A DNA stretch of 42,602 nt from JALNZF01 sp049793155 (GCA_049793155.1 JBARBN010000022.1:1-42602); one strand, 5' to 3'; shown: positions 6,725 to 15,351, counted from the stretch's first letter. Notes: generated by a model not told the origin, from the sequence alone. Program-made: numbers and translations.

Positions 6725-6834
6725 GTATCGACAAAAAAGGAGAATACTCTGCCCGAAGTGAAGCTTTCGTTCCATGCTCAGGGAGCAAGAAAAGTCTGAA
6801 GCACAGGGATATTCAATGAGGGAGGAGAGGCGAT

Positions 6835-7746
6835 ATGAAAATATTGTTGGCAACAGATGGCTCCGAATATTCGGAACATGCGGCTGAATTCCTCACCCGT
6901 CTTCAGTGGTCGCGGGAAGACGCAATAACCGTTTTTCATGCTATCTACGAGATCCCTTTTCAAGAAGATGGTGAGTTTCATTGCAGTACGCTCAGGGCAA
7001 TAAAAGCAGAGATCGCACCCCGGATCCTTGATTCAGCGGTGGCTGTTCTCAAACCGGTTAAGGCAAGCATCAGCGTTGAGATCGAGGAAAGTTTACCGGT
7101 CCGATGCACACCCGAACAATGCATCATCGATGCGGCCAAATCTTCGGGCGCGGACCTTATCGTTATGGGGGCCAGGGGAATAAAAGGGATCGCATCGGCT
7201 TTGATCGGAAGCGTCACGAGGCTGGTTGCGATCAAGGCATCGCAACCGGTGATGGTCGTTAAACCGGCTTCAGGCGCACCATCTCGTTCGATGAAGATCC
7301 TTTTTGCCACTGACGGCTCCGACACTTCACGGGTTGCGGGAGAGTTCTTGACATCCATTCCTTTCCCCGACGATGCAGAAGTAACCATAGTGAATATCGT
7401 TGCGTCGAGCTTCGCCGACATCCCTGAGCGGTTCGTGCTTGAAATAAATGAACGGATCAAGGAGGTCGTGGCCGATGCCAGAACAATTGAATTATCGAAA
7501 TCGGAGAGAATAATAGAACAAGCCAGAGCTGATTTACGGAAACGATTCAAAAAGATCCAGGCCTTTTCAAAGGTGGGAGATCCTTCAACGGAAATACTGA
7601 AAATCGCGGATACGATGCAGGCTGACCTCGTGGCTGTGGGCAGCAGGGGATTTAGAGGAATCAAAGGAATGCTGGGAAGCGTATCAAGGAATATCCTTAC
7701 CCATTCAAAGGGCTCTGTCTTGATAGGGAAATCACATCAGGAGTAA
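6835..7746 (+). CDS. Tandem universal stress protein (two UspA domains)
   Basis: This 303-residue cytoplasmic protein has two UspA domains, about 1-143 and 152-300. Each begins KILxATDGS and ends with the ATP-binding loop G-x2-G-x9-G-S: GARGIKGIASALIGSV in the first and GSRGFRGIKGMLGSV in the second. Both domains should therefore bind ATP. Tandem Usp proteins function in stress or energy-limitation responses. The start has GGGAGGAGAGG about 6 nt upstream. The neighbours (ferredoxin, DUF2249, hibernation factor) fit a starvation or low-oxygen group, which is inference. Confidence 0.95.
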   Translation: MKILLATDGSEYSEHAAEFLTRLQWSREDAITVFHAIYEIPFQEDGEFHCSTLRAIKAEIAPRILDSAVAVLKPVKASISVEIEESLPVRCTPEQCIIDAAKSSGADLIVMGARGIKGIASALIGSVTRLVAIKASQPVMVVKPASGAPSRSMKILFATDGSDTSRVAGEFLTSIPFPDDAEVTIVNIVASSFADIPERFVLEINERIKEVVADARTIELSKSERIIEQARADLRKRFKKIQAFSKVGDPSTEILKIADTMQADLVAVGSRGFRGIKGMLGSVSRNILTHSKGSVLIGKSHQE

Positions 7747-7763
7747 AGTGTGCGTTCACTTTT
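7745..7763 (+). terminator. Weak terminator-like hairpin after the Usp gene
   Basis: A 6-bp stem (AAAGTG/CACTTT) with a 6-nt loop starts at the Usp stop codon and ends in four T residues. The stem is short, so function is uncertain. Confidence 0.3.
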
Positions 7764-7855
7764 CCTACTTATTGCAGCAGGAGAAATTGTAATGCCGTCG
7801 GGGCATGAAATTGAGAGTGCTGCTGTCAGGTCGTCCGGGCCAGAAAGTATTCATA

Positions 7856-8389
7856 TCATCTGATGATCGCCACGCGCGCCGCCTGCGGACCTTCTTTCCC
7901 CTGCTCCTCGATGAACGTCACTGCAACCCCTAATTTCAAATGGCTGAAGTCATCATTGAGAACACTGTTGCGGTGAAAATAGATCTCACGATGATCGGGC
8001 GTGATGATGAAGCCATACGACTGGTCGGGGATGATCCTGATGATGAGGCCAGCCGGCGGCGCCTCATGGGTCTTCACCTCACCGCGCTTCCGACGGGCAT
8101 GCTCCTCAAGCCATCTGGCGGCGGTGTTGAAGGCATCACGGACGGCGACATAGGGATCTTCATTCTCTTCGCGGGTTACCGCCAGCTCCTTGCCAGGTGC
8201 CGTAATGTCGATATGAACGCTGAAAATTTTGCCCTGATGCTGCCGGCGCTGTGATTCCTCGACCACGACCCGGCAGCTCATGATCCTGTCGTAATATCTG
8301 TCCAGTTTGGCTGCCTTCTCATTGATTTTTGCCTCAATGGCATCGGAATGCGGCATGTTTCGAAAGGTGATCTGTAAAGGAATTTTCAT
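7856..8389 (-). CDS. Ribosome hibernation factor (HPF/RaiA-like) fused to a cold-shock domain
   Basis: This is a 177-residue fusion. Residues 1-105 match the HPF/RaiA fold (PLQITFRNMPHSDAIEAKI, then a DPYVAVRDAFNTAARWLEEH segment) that binds the 30S subunit decoding region and silences ribosomes. Residues about 112-177 form a cold-shock-type nucleic-acid-binding domain, with an RNP1-like SYGFI and an RNP2-like IYFHRNSV. ATG 8389 was chosen because GGAGG lies just upstream; a farther ATG at 8419 adds ten unsupported residues. The C-terminal dimerisation domain of long HPF is absent. It is convergent with the Usp gene and divergent from glgB. Confidence 0.9.
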   Translation of the reverse strand: MKIPLQITFRNMPHSDAIEAKINEKAAKLDRYYDRIMSCRVVVEESQRRQHQGKIFSVHIDITAPGKELAVTREENEDPYVAVRDAFNTAARWLEEHARRKRGEVKTHEAPPAGLIIRIIPDQSYGFIITPDHREIYFHRNSVLNDDFSHLKLGVAVTFIEEQGKEGPQAARVAIIR

Positions 8390-8437
8390 AGGTGGCCTCC
8401 ACCGCACTGTATTCGGCATTTGTGTGTCTCTGATTTA

Positions 8438-8466
8438 AACGTAGCATAAAGTATATTGAGTGTCAA
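8438..8466 (-). promoter_or_regulatory. Candidate promoter for the hibernation-factor gene
   Basis: On the minus strand TTGACA (8466-8461), a 17-nt spacer and TACGTT (8443-8438) are seen. The -35 is perfect and the -10 is weak. Confidence 0.4.
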
Positions 8467-8532
8467 ATCCCCTAACGAGGTCGATTCCCGGGTCTCGCAA
8501 GCGGAAAAGAATGGCTACCAAACTGCCTTCTA

Positions 8533-8541
8533 TGCTATACT
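8533..8541 (+). promoter_or_regulatory. Extended -10 element for glgB
   Basis: TGC-TATACT lies 28 nt upstream of the glgB ATG at 8570, followed by a GGAGG ribosome-binding site. No convincing -35 is present. Confidence 0.45.
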
Positions 8542-8569
8542 TTTCACCGGAATAATCGGAGGATGCGAT

Positions 8570-10504
8570 ATGAGCGGTAACAGGGTTAAAAAGAAGGACC
8601 GTGTGATCCTTGGAGTGAGCCTGCTTACGGACCACGACATCTATCTTTTTAAGGAAGGGAACCATTTCGGCCTTTACGAAAAGCTCGGTTCCCACCTCAT
8701 GACCATCGACGGCGCAAAAGGAACGCTCTTTGCAGTATGGGCTCCGAACGCGGCCAAGGTCTCGGTGATCGGAGATTTCAATGCATGGAACAACGACAGC
8801 CATCCTCTTGCGGTCCGCCACGATGGGTCGGGAATCTGGGAAGGGTTCATACCCGGCGTGTTGAGTGGTTCGCTGTACAAGTATCATATAATTTCCCTGC
8901 ATGACCGGCACAAGGCCGACAAGGGCGATCCCTTTGCAATATCATGGGAGACGCCGCCCCGAACATCCTCGATGGTCTGGGACCTCGCGAATGTTTGGGG
9001 TGATACGACATGGATGAAGGACCGGCATGCGAAGAACTCCCTCAATGCCCCGTGGTCAGTCTATGAACTCCACATGGGTTCATGGCGCAGGGTGCCGGAG
9101 GAGAACAACCGTTCGCTCACCTACCGGGAGCTGGCCGATTATCTTCCGGAGTATCTCAATGACATGGGATTCACGCACGTAGAGTTCATGCCCGTGATGG
9201 AGCACCCTTTTTACGGCTCCTGGGGATACCAGGTCACGGGCTACTTTGCGCCCACAAGCCGCTACGGCACGCCTCAGGACTTTATGTACCTGATCGATCG
9301 GCTGCACCAGGAGGGGATCGGCGTGGTACTTGACTGGGTACCGTCGCACTTCCCCGATGATGCGCACGGTCTTGTGTATTTCGACGGCACGCACCTGTAT
9401 GAACACGAGGACCCGAGGAAGGGCTTTCACCCCGAATGGAAGAGCTACATCTTTAACCACGGCCGGTACGAGGTGCGGAACTTCCTGATCAGCAGCGCGC
9501 TTTTCTGGCTTGATAAATACCACGCCGACGGTCTCCGGATCGATGCCGTGGCGTCCATGCTCTACCTCGATTATGCCCGCAAGGACGGGGAGTGGATCCC
9601 AAACCAGTTCGGCGGCAGGGAGAACCTTGATGCCATAGATTTTCTCAGGAGCCTGAACCGAGAGGTGTACCGCGCCTTCCCCGATGTTCAGACGATCGCC
9701 GAGGAGTCGACTTCCTGGCCCATGGTCTCGCGGCCTATTCACGTCGGCGGGCTGGGCTTCGGTATGAAGTGGAATATGGGATGGATGCACGACACACTCG
9801 ATTATTTTTCCGTGGACCCGGTCTTCCGCAAGTACCACCACAACGACATCACCTTCAGCATCTGGTACGCTTTTTTTGAGAACTTCATGCTTCCCCTGTC
9901 GCATGACGAGGTGGTACACGGAAAGGGCGCCCTCGCGGGCAAGATGCCGGGAAGCGGTCTGCAGAAAATGGCGAACTTGCGGCTTCTCTTCGGCTACCTC
10001 TATACCCATCCGGGCAAGAAGCTTCTCTTCATGGGCAACGAGATAGGCCAATGGGCCGAGTGGAATCATGAGCAGAGCATCGAATGGCATCTCCTGCAGT
10101 ATCAGTCGCATTACGGCGTTTGGAAATGGGTCAGGGATCTGAATCACCTGTATCGAAATGAACCCGCGCTGTACGAGCTCGATTTCGAGAACTCGGGGTT
10201 CGAATGGGTCGATTTCAGCGATCAGGAGGCGAGCGTCATAAGTTATCTGAGAAAAGGAAGGTCGGTCGGCGACCGGATCCTCGTGGTATTCAACTTCACG
10301 CCGGTGCCGCGCGTTGGCTACCGGATCGGCGTTCCCGAAGGGGGGTTCTGGAGAGAGGTGTTGAACAGCGATGCAGGCGAGTACGGCGGGAACGGTTTCG
10401 GGAATTTCGGCGGACTTGAGGCTGCGGCGGAACCGTGCCACCACAGGGGCCATTCGCTGTTGATCACCATCCCGCCGCTGGGTATGGTGGTGTTCAAGAA
10501 GTAA
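8570..10504 (+). CDS. glgB: 1,4-alpha-glucan branching enzyme
   Basis: This 644-residue GH13 enzyme makes alpha-1,6 branch points in glycogen. It has an N-terminal CBM48 module (FAVWAPNAAKVSVIGDFNAWN region). The catalytic barrel has nucleophile D325 (DGLRIDAVASMLYLDY), acid/base E378 (IAEES) and D446 (LSHDEVVHGK). The SYGxWGYQ-type block YGSWGYQVTGYFAP and the NHGRYEVRNFLISS segment are typical of GlgB. Length fits the shorter GlgB class without the extra N1 domain. ATG 8570 is set by GGAGG; a farther in-frame ATG adds 38 residues unlike any GlgB. glgC lies about 3.5 kb away on the other strand; no glycogen synthase is in the window. Confidence 0.97.
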   Translation: MSGNRVKKKDRVILGVSLLTDHDIYLFKEGNHFGLYEKLGSHLMTIDGAKGTLFAVWAPNAAKVSVIGDFNAWNNDSHPLAVRHDGSGIWEGFIPGVLSGSLYKYHIISLHDRHKADKGDPFAISWETPPRTSSMVWDLANVWGDTTWMKDRHAKNSLNAPWSVYELHMGSWRRVPEENNRSLTYRELADYLPEYLNDMGFTHVEFMPVMEHPFYGSWGYQVTGYFAPTSRYGTPQDFMYLIDRLHQEGIGVVLDWVPSHFPDDAHGLVYFDGTHLYEHEDPRKGFHPEWKSYIFNHGRYEVRNFLISSALFWLDKYHADGLRIDAVASMLYLDYARKDGEWIPNQFGGRENLDAIDFLRSLNREVYRAFPDVQTIAEESTSWPMVSRPIHVGGLGFGMKWNMGWMHDTLDYFSVDPVFRKYHHNDITFSIWYAFFENFMLPLSHDEVVHGKGALAGKMPGSGLQKMANLRLLFGYLYTHPGKKLLFMGNEIGQWAEWNHEQSIEWHLLQYQSHYGVWKWVRDLNHLYRNEPALYELDFENSGFEWVDFSDQEASVISYLRKGRSVGDRILVVFNFTPVPRVGYRIGVPEGGFWREVLNSDAGEYGGNGFGNFGGLEAAAEPCHHRGHSLLITIPPLGMVVFKK

Positions 10505-10539
10505 AGCCGTTGATCTGTACCAACCCCGCGCGTTTTCCG

Positions 10540-10746
10540 CTTTCTCGCAGAAGCACGTTGCTGGAATGGATTATAAACGTTAAGCACAAGGGTCATTTCC
10601 TCACTGCGCCGAAGCGTATCCCCCGCCTGCTTGCGCTCGGTCATGTCCCTGATGACCCCTACAATGCCCGCAGGATCACCGTTTTCATATGTAACCATTT
10701 TTTCTTTCTCACCCAGTATCTGATAATTTCCTGAATAAAAATCCGG
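10540..10746 (-). pseudogene. Remnant of a PAS/PAC sensor domain
   Basis: The minus-strand translation from 10746 reads through the tail of a PAS-PAC domain: GNYQILGEKEKMVTYENGDP, then AGIVGVIRDMTERKQAGDTL. It then degenerates near the glgB stop. A TGA lies just upstream and there is no domain start, so this is a fragment of a lost sensor kinase or regulator. It fills the gap between glgB and the response regulator gene. Confidence 0.65.
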
Positions 10747-10757
10747 TCATTGCCCGG

Positions 10758-11414
10758 TTATTTTCCGGACATATTCTTTTTCCGTTTAAAGTAATCAGGG
10801 TATAATTTCTCGGTACATTCTGAACAGATTCCGTGGCTGAACTCTACGTCCGTGTGTTCGCTGATATAGGCCTCTATCCTCGTCCATGAGCCTTTATCAT
10901 CGCGGATCTTTTTGCAGGAAGAGCAGATGGGCAGTATACCATGCAGGGTCTTGATCGTGGACAAGGCCTCTTGCAGTCTTGCAATAAGTTTATCGCGCTC
11001 CTCCTGGAACCTCTGCTTCGCTTTCTCACTGTTGACCGCAGCGGCGCACTTCTCCAGGCCTGAGAAGAGCTTTTCGTGGTCTATGGGCTTGAGCACATAT
11101 CGGTCGATACCGATGTCAATGGCATCCAGAAAATATTGCGTATCGTTATGGGCCGTGGTTATGATGATCTGTACTTTATCATCCAGCGCCTTTATCTCAC
11201 GGACCATCGAGAGCCCGTCCATGACCGGCATCCTGATGTCGGTCAAGACGATTTCGGGCCGGTGCAGACGAAAGAGCTCGAGTCCCTGTCTTCCATTTTC
11301 CGCCAGCAGAAGGGTCTGCACTCTTCTGGCGAGCGGCGCGCTCACCGCGGACCTGGTCAACGCTTCATCCTCTACATACAGCACCGCCACTTCGAGTTTA
11401 GCCGCAAGCTCCAT
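10758..11414 (-). CDS. Response regulator with a C-terminal four-cysteine tail
   Basis: This 218-residue protein has an intact receiver (1-120): acidic residues in VEDEA, phospho-acceptor D59 (IVLTDIRMP) and K109 (VLKP). It is followed by a coiled-coil linker (about 125-155) and a compact tail with C164-x2-C167 (LPICSSCKKIRDD) and C197-x2-C200 (FSHGICSEC). Such tails recur in response regulators and PAS proteins of anaerobes and look like a small zinc or iron site; the function is unknown. There is no DNA-binding domain. ATG 11414 begins 1 nt after the kinase stop codon, so the two are translationally coupled. Confidence 0.9.
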   Translation of the reverse strand: MELAAKLEVAVLYVEDEALTRSAVSAPLARRVQTLLLAENGRQGLELFRLHRPEIVLTDIRMPVMDGLSMVREIKALDDKVQIIITTAHNDTQYFLDAIDIGIDRYVLKPIDHEKLFSGLEKCAAAVNSEKAKQRFQEERDKLIARLQEALSTIKTLHGILPICSSCKKIRDDKGSWTRIEAYISEHTDVEFSHGICSECTEKLYPDYFKRKKNMSGK

Positions 11415-11415
11415 C

Positions 11416-12927
11416 TTACACCTCGATCCTGAACTCGGCACCGCCGTCAACGTTACGGGCAGTCAGCAGGCCGCCCATATTATTTTCAATGATCACCTTC
11501 GACATATACAACCCTATCCCTGTACCACGACCCGGTTCCTTAGTCGAGAAATAGGGTTCAAAGATCCGGGTACGGATATCGGCAGGGATGCCGCCGCCGT
11601 TGTCCGTCACCTTGATCACGACCCGCTCCCCGGGATGCTCGAAGTCAAAGGTGATCAGTCCCTTCACCCCCGGGCCCATCAGGCCATGCGCCCGGCAATC
11701 CAAAATCGCATCCTTCGCGTTGTTGACCAGATTCAGGAATACCTGCTTCATCTCATTCTCGAAGCCGAGTATCGCCATCTCTCCGCAGGGAACGACGGAA
11801 GAGGTGAAGTCCTCGAATGTCCGGTTATGGACCTGGCACGTGATACGGTACGATATGCCGAGAGTCGTAAGCTGGGAAGAAACCATGGCCAACACTTCGC
11901 CGGCGGCCTGTTTGGCATCAAACGTCTTTTTTGTCTTGTCGGGCCGGAAAAAGTTCCGGAAATCGTCGATGGTTTTCGACATGAACTGGATCTGCTGCAT
12001 GGAGTTCTTTACCGAACGATCAAGGTAATTGCGGTCGAGGACGCCGTATTCGTAGGCGTCCTTCAGGTCCTGGATAATGGCATTGACGGCGTTCAACGGC
12101 TGTCGCCATTGGTGAGCGATGGCGCCGATCATCTCGCCCATGGCAGCCAGCCTGGACTGGTGGACGAGTATTCGTTCGGATTCCTGCCGTGCCTCTTCCG
12201 CCCTGAGCCGCTGCTCCGCCATGGTGTCGAAGGCGCGGGACACGTCGCCGACCTCATCACGGGAGGTCGAATTGATCCGGTACCCGAGGTTTCCCGCGGC
12301 AACGGCCTGCATACCCGTTTCCAGGGCCGTAAGCGACCGGGAAAAAGCCCGTATTACAAAAAAAGCCGTCAAGGGAACGGCCAGGGCAAGGGCGACAAGA
12401 AACACGATAAAGAGCCGGTTCTGCCGCTGCGCGTATTCAACTGCGGAATCGTGGTTGATCGAGTGCAAACGTTCCACCTCGGACATGATGACCTCCATCT
12501 CCTGGAGGAGTCGGCTCGTGATGCGATTGGCAAACTGCTTCGATCTCGTGCCTTTTTCTCCATCATTGACACGGTGAGCGCCAAGCTGGCCGAAAAGGTA
12601 CCCGAGCGTTCTGTGCCCCCCCTTTACCCGGTCAAGGATGTTCTGCTCATTTTTGTCGTTGAACAGGGGCGTCGCGGTCTCAAGCTGTTTTCCGATGTCG
12701 TCGTGGCGTTCCATCCACTGAATGCTGATGCGTTCCTCATTATAAATGTTGTGCTCGAGCGTCAGCCGGTCGAGCGTTGACAGTTTTTTGAAGAGATCGT
12801 CGGCGATCCGTGCTTTCTCGTTCAGCCGGGCGATGACAACGGAATTCCGGTACTGGATCACACCGAGATTCAGCACCAATACGATGGGAAGTACCGCGAT
12901 GATGACCAGTTTTTCTCTGATTTTCAT
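11416..12927 (-). CDS. Membrane sensor histidine kinase
   Basis: This 503-residue kinase has TM1 (about 7-24), a helical periplasmic region (25-170), TM2 (171-193), HAMP (192-245), and a dimerisation domain with the phosphorylated H272 in AHQWRQPLN. The ATPase domain has the N box (LVNNAKDAI), DNGGGIP and GRGTGIGL. It is intact. It sits between the substrate-binding lipoprotein gene (18-nt gap upstream) and its response regulator (1-nt gap). Inference: the periplasmic four-helix-like region reads the state of the neighbouring binding protein. Confidence 0.95.
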   Translation of the reverse strand: MKIREKLVIIAVLPIVLVLNLGVIQYRNSVVIARLNEKARIADDLFKKLSTLDRLTLEHNIYNEERISIQWMERHDDIGKQLETATPLFNDKNEQNILDRVKGGHRTLGYLFGQLGAHRVNDGEKGTRSKQFANRITSRLLQEMEVIMSEVERLHSINHDSAVEYAQRQNRLFIVFLVALALAVPLTAFFVIRAFSRSLTALETGMQAVAAGNLGYRINSTSRDEVGDVSRAFDTMAEQRLRAEEARQESERILVHQSRLAAMGEMIGAIAHQWRQPLNAVNAIIQDLKDAYEYGVLDRNYLDRSVKNSMQQIQFMSKTIDDFRNFFRPDKTKKTFDAKQAAGEVLAMVSSQLTTLGISYRITCQVHNRTFEDFTSSVVPCGEMAILGFENEMKQVFLNLVNNAKDAILDCRAHGLMGPGVKGLITFDFEHPGERVVIKVTDNGGGIPADIRTRIFEPYFSTKEPGRGTGIGLYMSKVIIENNMGGLLTARNVDGGAEFRIEV

Positions 12928-12945
12928 ACGTGTCTCGAACTCGCT

Positions 12946-13950
12946 TTACATGGTTACGGCGTCAGGCTTGAGAGTCTGAAGAAACTCCCGGCGAATAAAG
13001 GTCAAATAATTTGGAATTAAGGTCCGGGATGTCAGACGGTTTTCGATCATCCAGCGGGCATGGTCCCCGAGGGCGATCAGGACCGGTTGGGGCAGCCTTA
13101 CGGCAAACCGTGAATCTTTCATGATAGATTCCAAATCCTCATCGGTCCCATTGGCAAACTTGATGACAAGCTCCCTCGTCTTGGCGGGGTTTTCAGCAGT
13201 GAAACGCTCAGCGCGGAGCAGAGCGGACAGCAGCCGGCGGACGATGTCGGGATTGCCGTCCACGGTGGTCTTCATTGCAAGCAGGTAATTGGCGTTGTAG
13301 CAGAGCCCCGGCTCGCTGAGAATGACGGCGTTCCGTCCCAGAAGTTTTTCGCCCGAGAGGATGTACGCATCGGAACCGGAGTAGGCATCGATCTCGCCTC
13401 GGGCGAGGGCCTCCGGCATGCCTTTTGGCTCAAAAAAACGCATCGTCACTTCGCGGGCAGCGATGCCGTTCTTTCTCAGGTACATGTCAAAAAAGAAGTG
13501 GGAAATGGTGTTCTTGCGGACTCCGACCCTCCGTCCCTTGAGATCTGCAGCCGTTCTTATTCCCCGGTCTCTCCGTGCGATGATCTTGGTGGCGTTCTCG
13601 GATGACACCAATGAAGCGAGGATGACAAAATCGTCATGGTCGAAACTCCGGCTAACGATGGGAGGCTCACCGGTCGAGGAAAAGTCACACTCGCCTGCGA
13701 CGAGGGCGTCCATGGCAAGCTTGCCGTCTTTCTTGAGATTGAGTGTTATCACGAGGCCTTCCTGTTTATCGAATCCCTGTTGCTGCGCGATAAGAGGCAG
13801 GATCGTCAGCACCCCGCCCTGGCAGAGGGTCACCGGAGCACGGTTCTTTTGCAAACCGGAGGACTGCCGGTCCTTGCATCCCAATAACGGCGTGCCGAAC
13901 AACAGCATGCAAAGAAATAAGAGCATCGGCAGGTTCTTCATTGTCTTCAT
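12946..13950 (-). CDS. Periplasmic substrate-binding lipoprotein (NMT1/TauA/SsuA type)
   Basis: This 334-residue protein has a lipoprotein signal peptide with lipobox L22-L23-G24-C25. The mature protein resembles type II periplasmic binding proteins of the NMT1/THI5/TauA group: the CQGGVLTILPLIAQQQGFDKQEGL start, LKGRRVGVRKNTISHFFFDMYL in the middle, and a GEIDAYSGSDAYI hinge segment. No ABC permease or ATPase gene is adjacent. It is followed within 18 nt by a histidine kinase gene, so a sensory rather than transport role is likely. ATG 13950 has CAGGAGG 5 nt upstream; the farther in-frame start overlaps glgC and breaks the signal peptide. The ligand is unknown. Confidence 0.9.
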   Translation of the reverse strand: MKTMKNLPMLLFLCMLLFGTPLLGCKDRQSSGLQKNRAPVTLCQGGVLTILPLIAQQQGFDKQEGLVITLNLKKDGKLAMDALVAGECDFSSTGEPPIVSRSFDHDDFVILASLVSSENATKIIARRDRGIRTAADLKGRRVGVRKNTISHFFFDMYLRKNGIAAREVTMRFFEPKGMPEALARGEIDAYSGSDAYILSGEKLLGRNAVILSEPGLCYNANYLLAMKTTVDGNPDIVRRLLSALLRAERFTAENPAKTRELVIKFANGTDEDLESIMKDSRFAVRLPQPVLIALGDHARWMIENRLTSRTLIPNYLTFIRREFLQTLKPDAVTM

Positions 13951-13964
13951 GCCGGCCTCCTGTT

Positions 13965-15197
13965 TTACTTTGTAACCACCACGATGCCCGACTCCGTGAC
14001 GATGCACCCCCGCATCCGGTCCTCTTCGTGGTCGAAGCCGATCTCCATCCCCTCAGGTATGATGATGCCATCGTCGATAATGGCCTTTCTGATCTTTGCA
14101 TTCCTTCCGATCTGCACGTTCTCGAAGAGGATCGAGTCCTCGACCAGGGCATAGCTGTGCACCTTGCACGAGGGTCCGAGGATGGAACGACGCACGGTAG
14201 CCCCGCTCGTGATGCAGCCTCCGCAGACGAGTGAATCGAGGTTCTGCCCCCGGCGGCCGTCATCATCGAACACGGTCTTGGCCGGCGGTAGGTTGCCCTG
14301 GTTGGTCAGAATGGGCCAGCTGTAGTTGTAGAGGTTTAACTGGGGGCTGACGTGGATAAGGTCCATGTTCGCATCATAGTACGAATCGAGGGTGCCCACG
14401 TCCTTCCAATAGCCCCGTTCGTTCGGCTCCATACCGGGGATGCTGTTGTCAAAAAAGCTGTAGGCAAATACCTTGTCCCCCTGTTCAATCATCATGGGGA
14501 TCACATGTCGCCCGAAATCGAGGTCTTCATGTCTTCGCTTGCCCTGCTGGAGGAGGTCAACCAGCTTTTTCGTACAGAAGATATAATTTCCCATGGACGC
14601 GAAGCAGGTGCGCTTTCCCGGTATCAAGGGCGGGTCTTTCGGTTTTTCCTGGAACGAGGTGACCTGCAGGTCGTCGTTCACTCTCAGGATCCCGAACTGC
14701 CTTGCCTCTCTGGAGGTCACTTCCAGCGCCGCAATGGTGACGTCCGCCTTGTTCATGCGATGATAGGCCATCATCTGCGAGATATCCATCTTGTAGATAT
14801 GGTCCCCGCCGAAGATGACCACATACTCGGCTCCCGATGCTTCGATGAACCGCAGGTTCTGGTAGATGGCATCGGCCGTGCCCTTGTACCACTGCTCGCT
14901 GATATTCGTCATTTCCGGAGATATCGTATCGTAGAACTCACCCAGGCCGGTCCACTTGTCCCAGGAGTCCTTGATGTGCTTGCTCAGAGAGTAGGCATGA
15001 TATTGCGTCAGGATGTAGACCTGCCGGATTCCGGAGTTGAACATATTGCTCAGAACAAAGTCGATGATCTTGTATTTTCCCCCAAAGGGGACCGCGGGCT
15101 TCGGCCTTCCGATCGTGATGGGACTGAGACGCTCGCCTTTTCCGCCGGCGAGGACGATGGCGATTGTGTTTCGGGTGATGTTCCCGCTTGTATACAT
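13965..15197 (-). CDS. glgC: Glucose-1-phosphate adenylyltransferase (ADP-glucose pyrophosphorylase)
   Basis: This 410-residue enzyme makes ADP-glucose, the committed step of glycogen synthesis. The N-terminal nucleotidyltransferase motif is AIVLAGGKGERLSPIT, followed by RPKPAVPFGGKYKIIDF. GGDHIYKMD supplies the metal-binding Asp, and FQEKPKDPP and RGYWKDVGTLDSYYDANMDL complete the family blocks. A left-handed beta-helix C-terminus with hexapeptide-like repeats follows. Length matches bacterial GlgC. It has its own promoter and starts an apparent four-gene operon with the binding lipoprotein 14 nt downstream, an unusual neighbour for glgC. Confidence 0.97.
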   Translation of the reverse strand: MYTSGNITRNTIAIVLAGGKGERLSPITIGRPKPAVPFGGKYKIIDFVLSNMFNSGIRQVYILTQYHAYSLSKHIKDSWDKWTGLGEFYDTISPEMTNISEQWYKGTADAIYQNLRFIEASGAEYVVIFGGDHIYKMDISQMMAYHRMNKADVTIAALEVTSREARQFGILRVNDDLQVTSFQEKPKDPPLIPGKRTCFASMGNYIFCTKKLVDLLQQGKRRHEDLDFGRHVIPMMIEQGDKVFAYSFFDNSIPGMEPNERGYWKDVGTLDSYYDANMDLIHVSPQLNLYNYSWPILTNQGNLPPAKTVFDDDGRRGQNLDSLVCGGCITSGATVRRSILGPSCKVHSYALVEDSILFENVQIGRNAKIRKAIIDDGIIIPEGMEIGFDHEEDRMRGCIVTESGIVVVTK

Positions 15198-15255
15198 GTT
15201 TTTCGGTCCCTCCCCGCGTTTTTAGTTATTGTTACCGGTACGTTATCTCGGCTCC

Positions 15256-15284
15256 AGTATACTGCATTTCCCGTGAATTCGCAA
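15256..15284 (-). promoter_or_regulatory. Sigma-70-like promoter of glgC
   Basis: On the minus strand TTGCGA (15284-15279), a 17-nt spacer and TATACT (15261-15256) are seen. The glgC ATG is 58 nt downstream. Confidence 0.65.
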
Positions 15285-15321
15285 ACAATTGAAGCGTTCC
15301 TCGTGCCGTGAAAACATTCAA

Positions 15322-15351
15322 TTGACAGCCTTCTCCCGAGTGTGCTATTCA
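15322..15351 (+). promoter_or_regulatory. Sigma-70-like promoter of the RACo-like gene
   Basis: TTGACA (15322-15327), an 18-nt spacer ending in TGC (extended -10) and TATTCA (15346-15351) are seen. The gene starts 39 nt downstream. It diverges from the glgC promoter with about 37 nt between the two -35 boxes. Confidence 0.6.

Noticed and set aside
6601..6819. Plus-strand 72-codon frame before the Usp gene
   Set aside because: It has no ribosome-binding site and unlikely composition, and the stretch is better explained as leader sequence or by the opposite small frame.
9080..10453. Long open frame on the minus strand (457 codons) opposite glgB
   Set aside because: It lies wholly inside glgB, has low-complexity His/Arg/Val-rich composition and no family motifs. 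GC-rich coding DNA commonly leaves the complementary frame open.
10912..12780. 622-codon open frame on the plus strand opposite the kinase and regulator genes
   Set aside because: The minus-strand genes show complete receiver and kinase motifs, coupled starts and ribosome-binding sites. The plus-strand translation has no recognisable domain.
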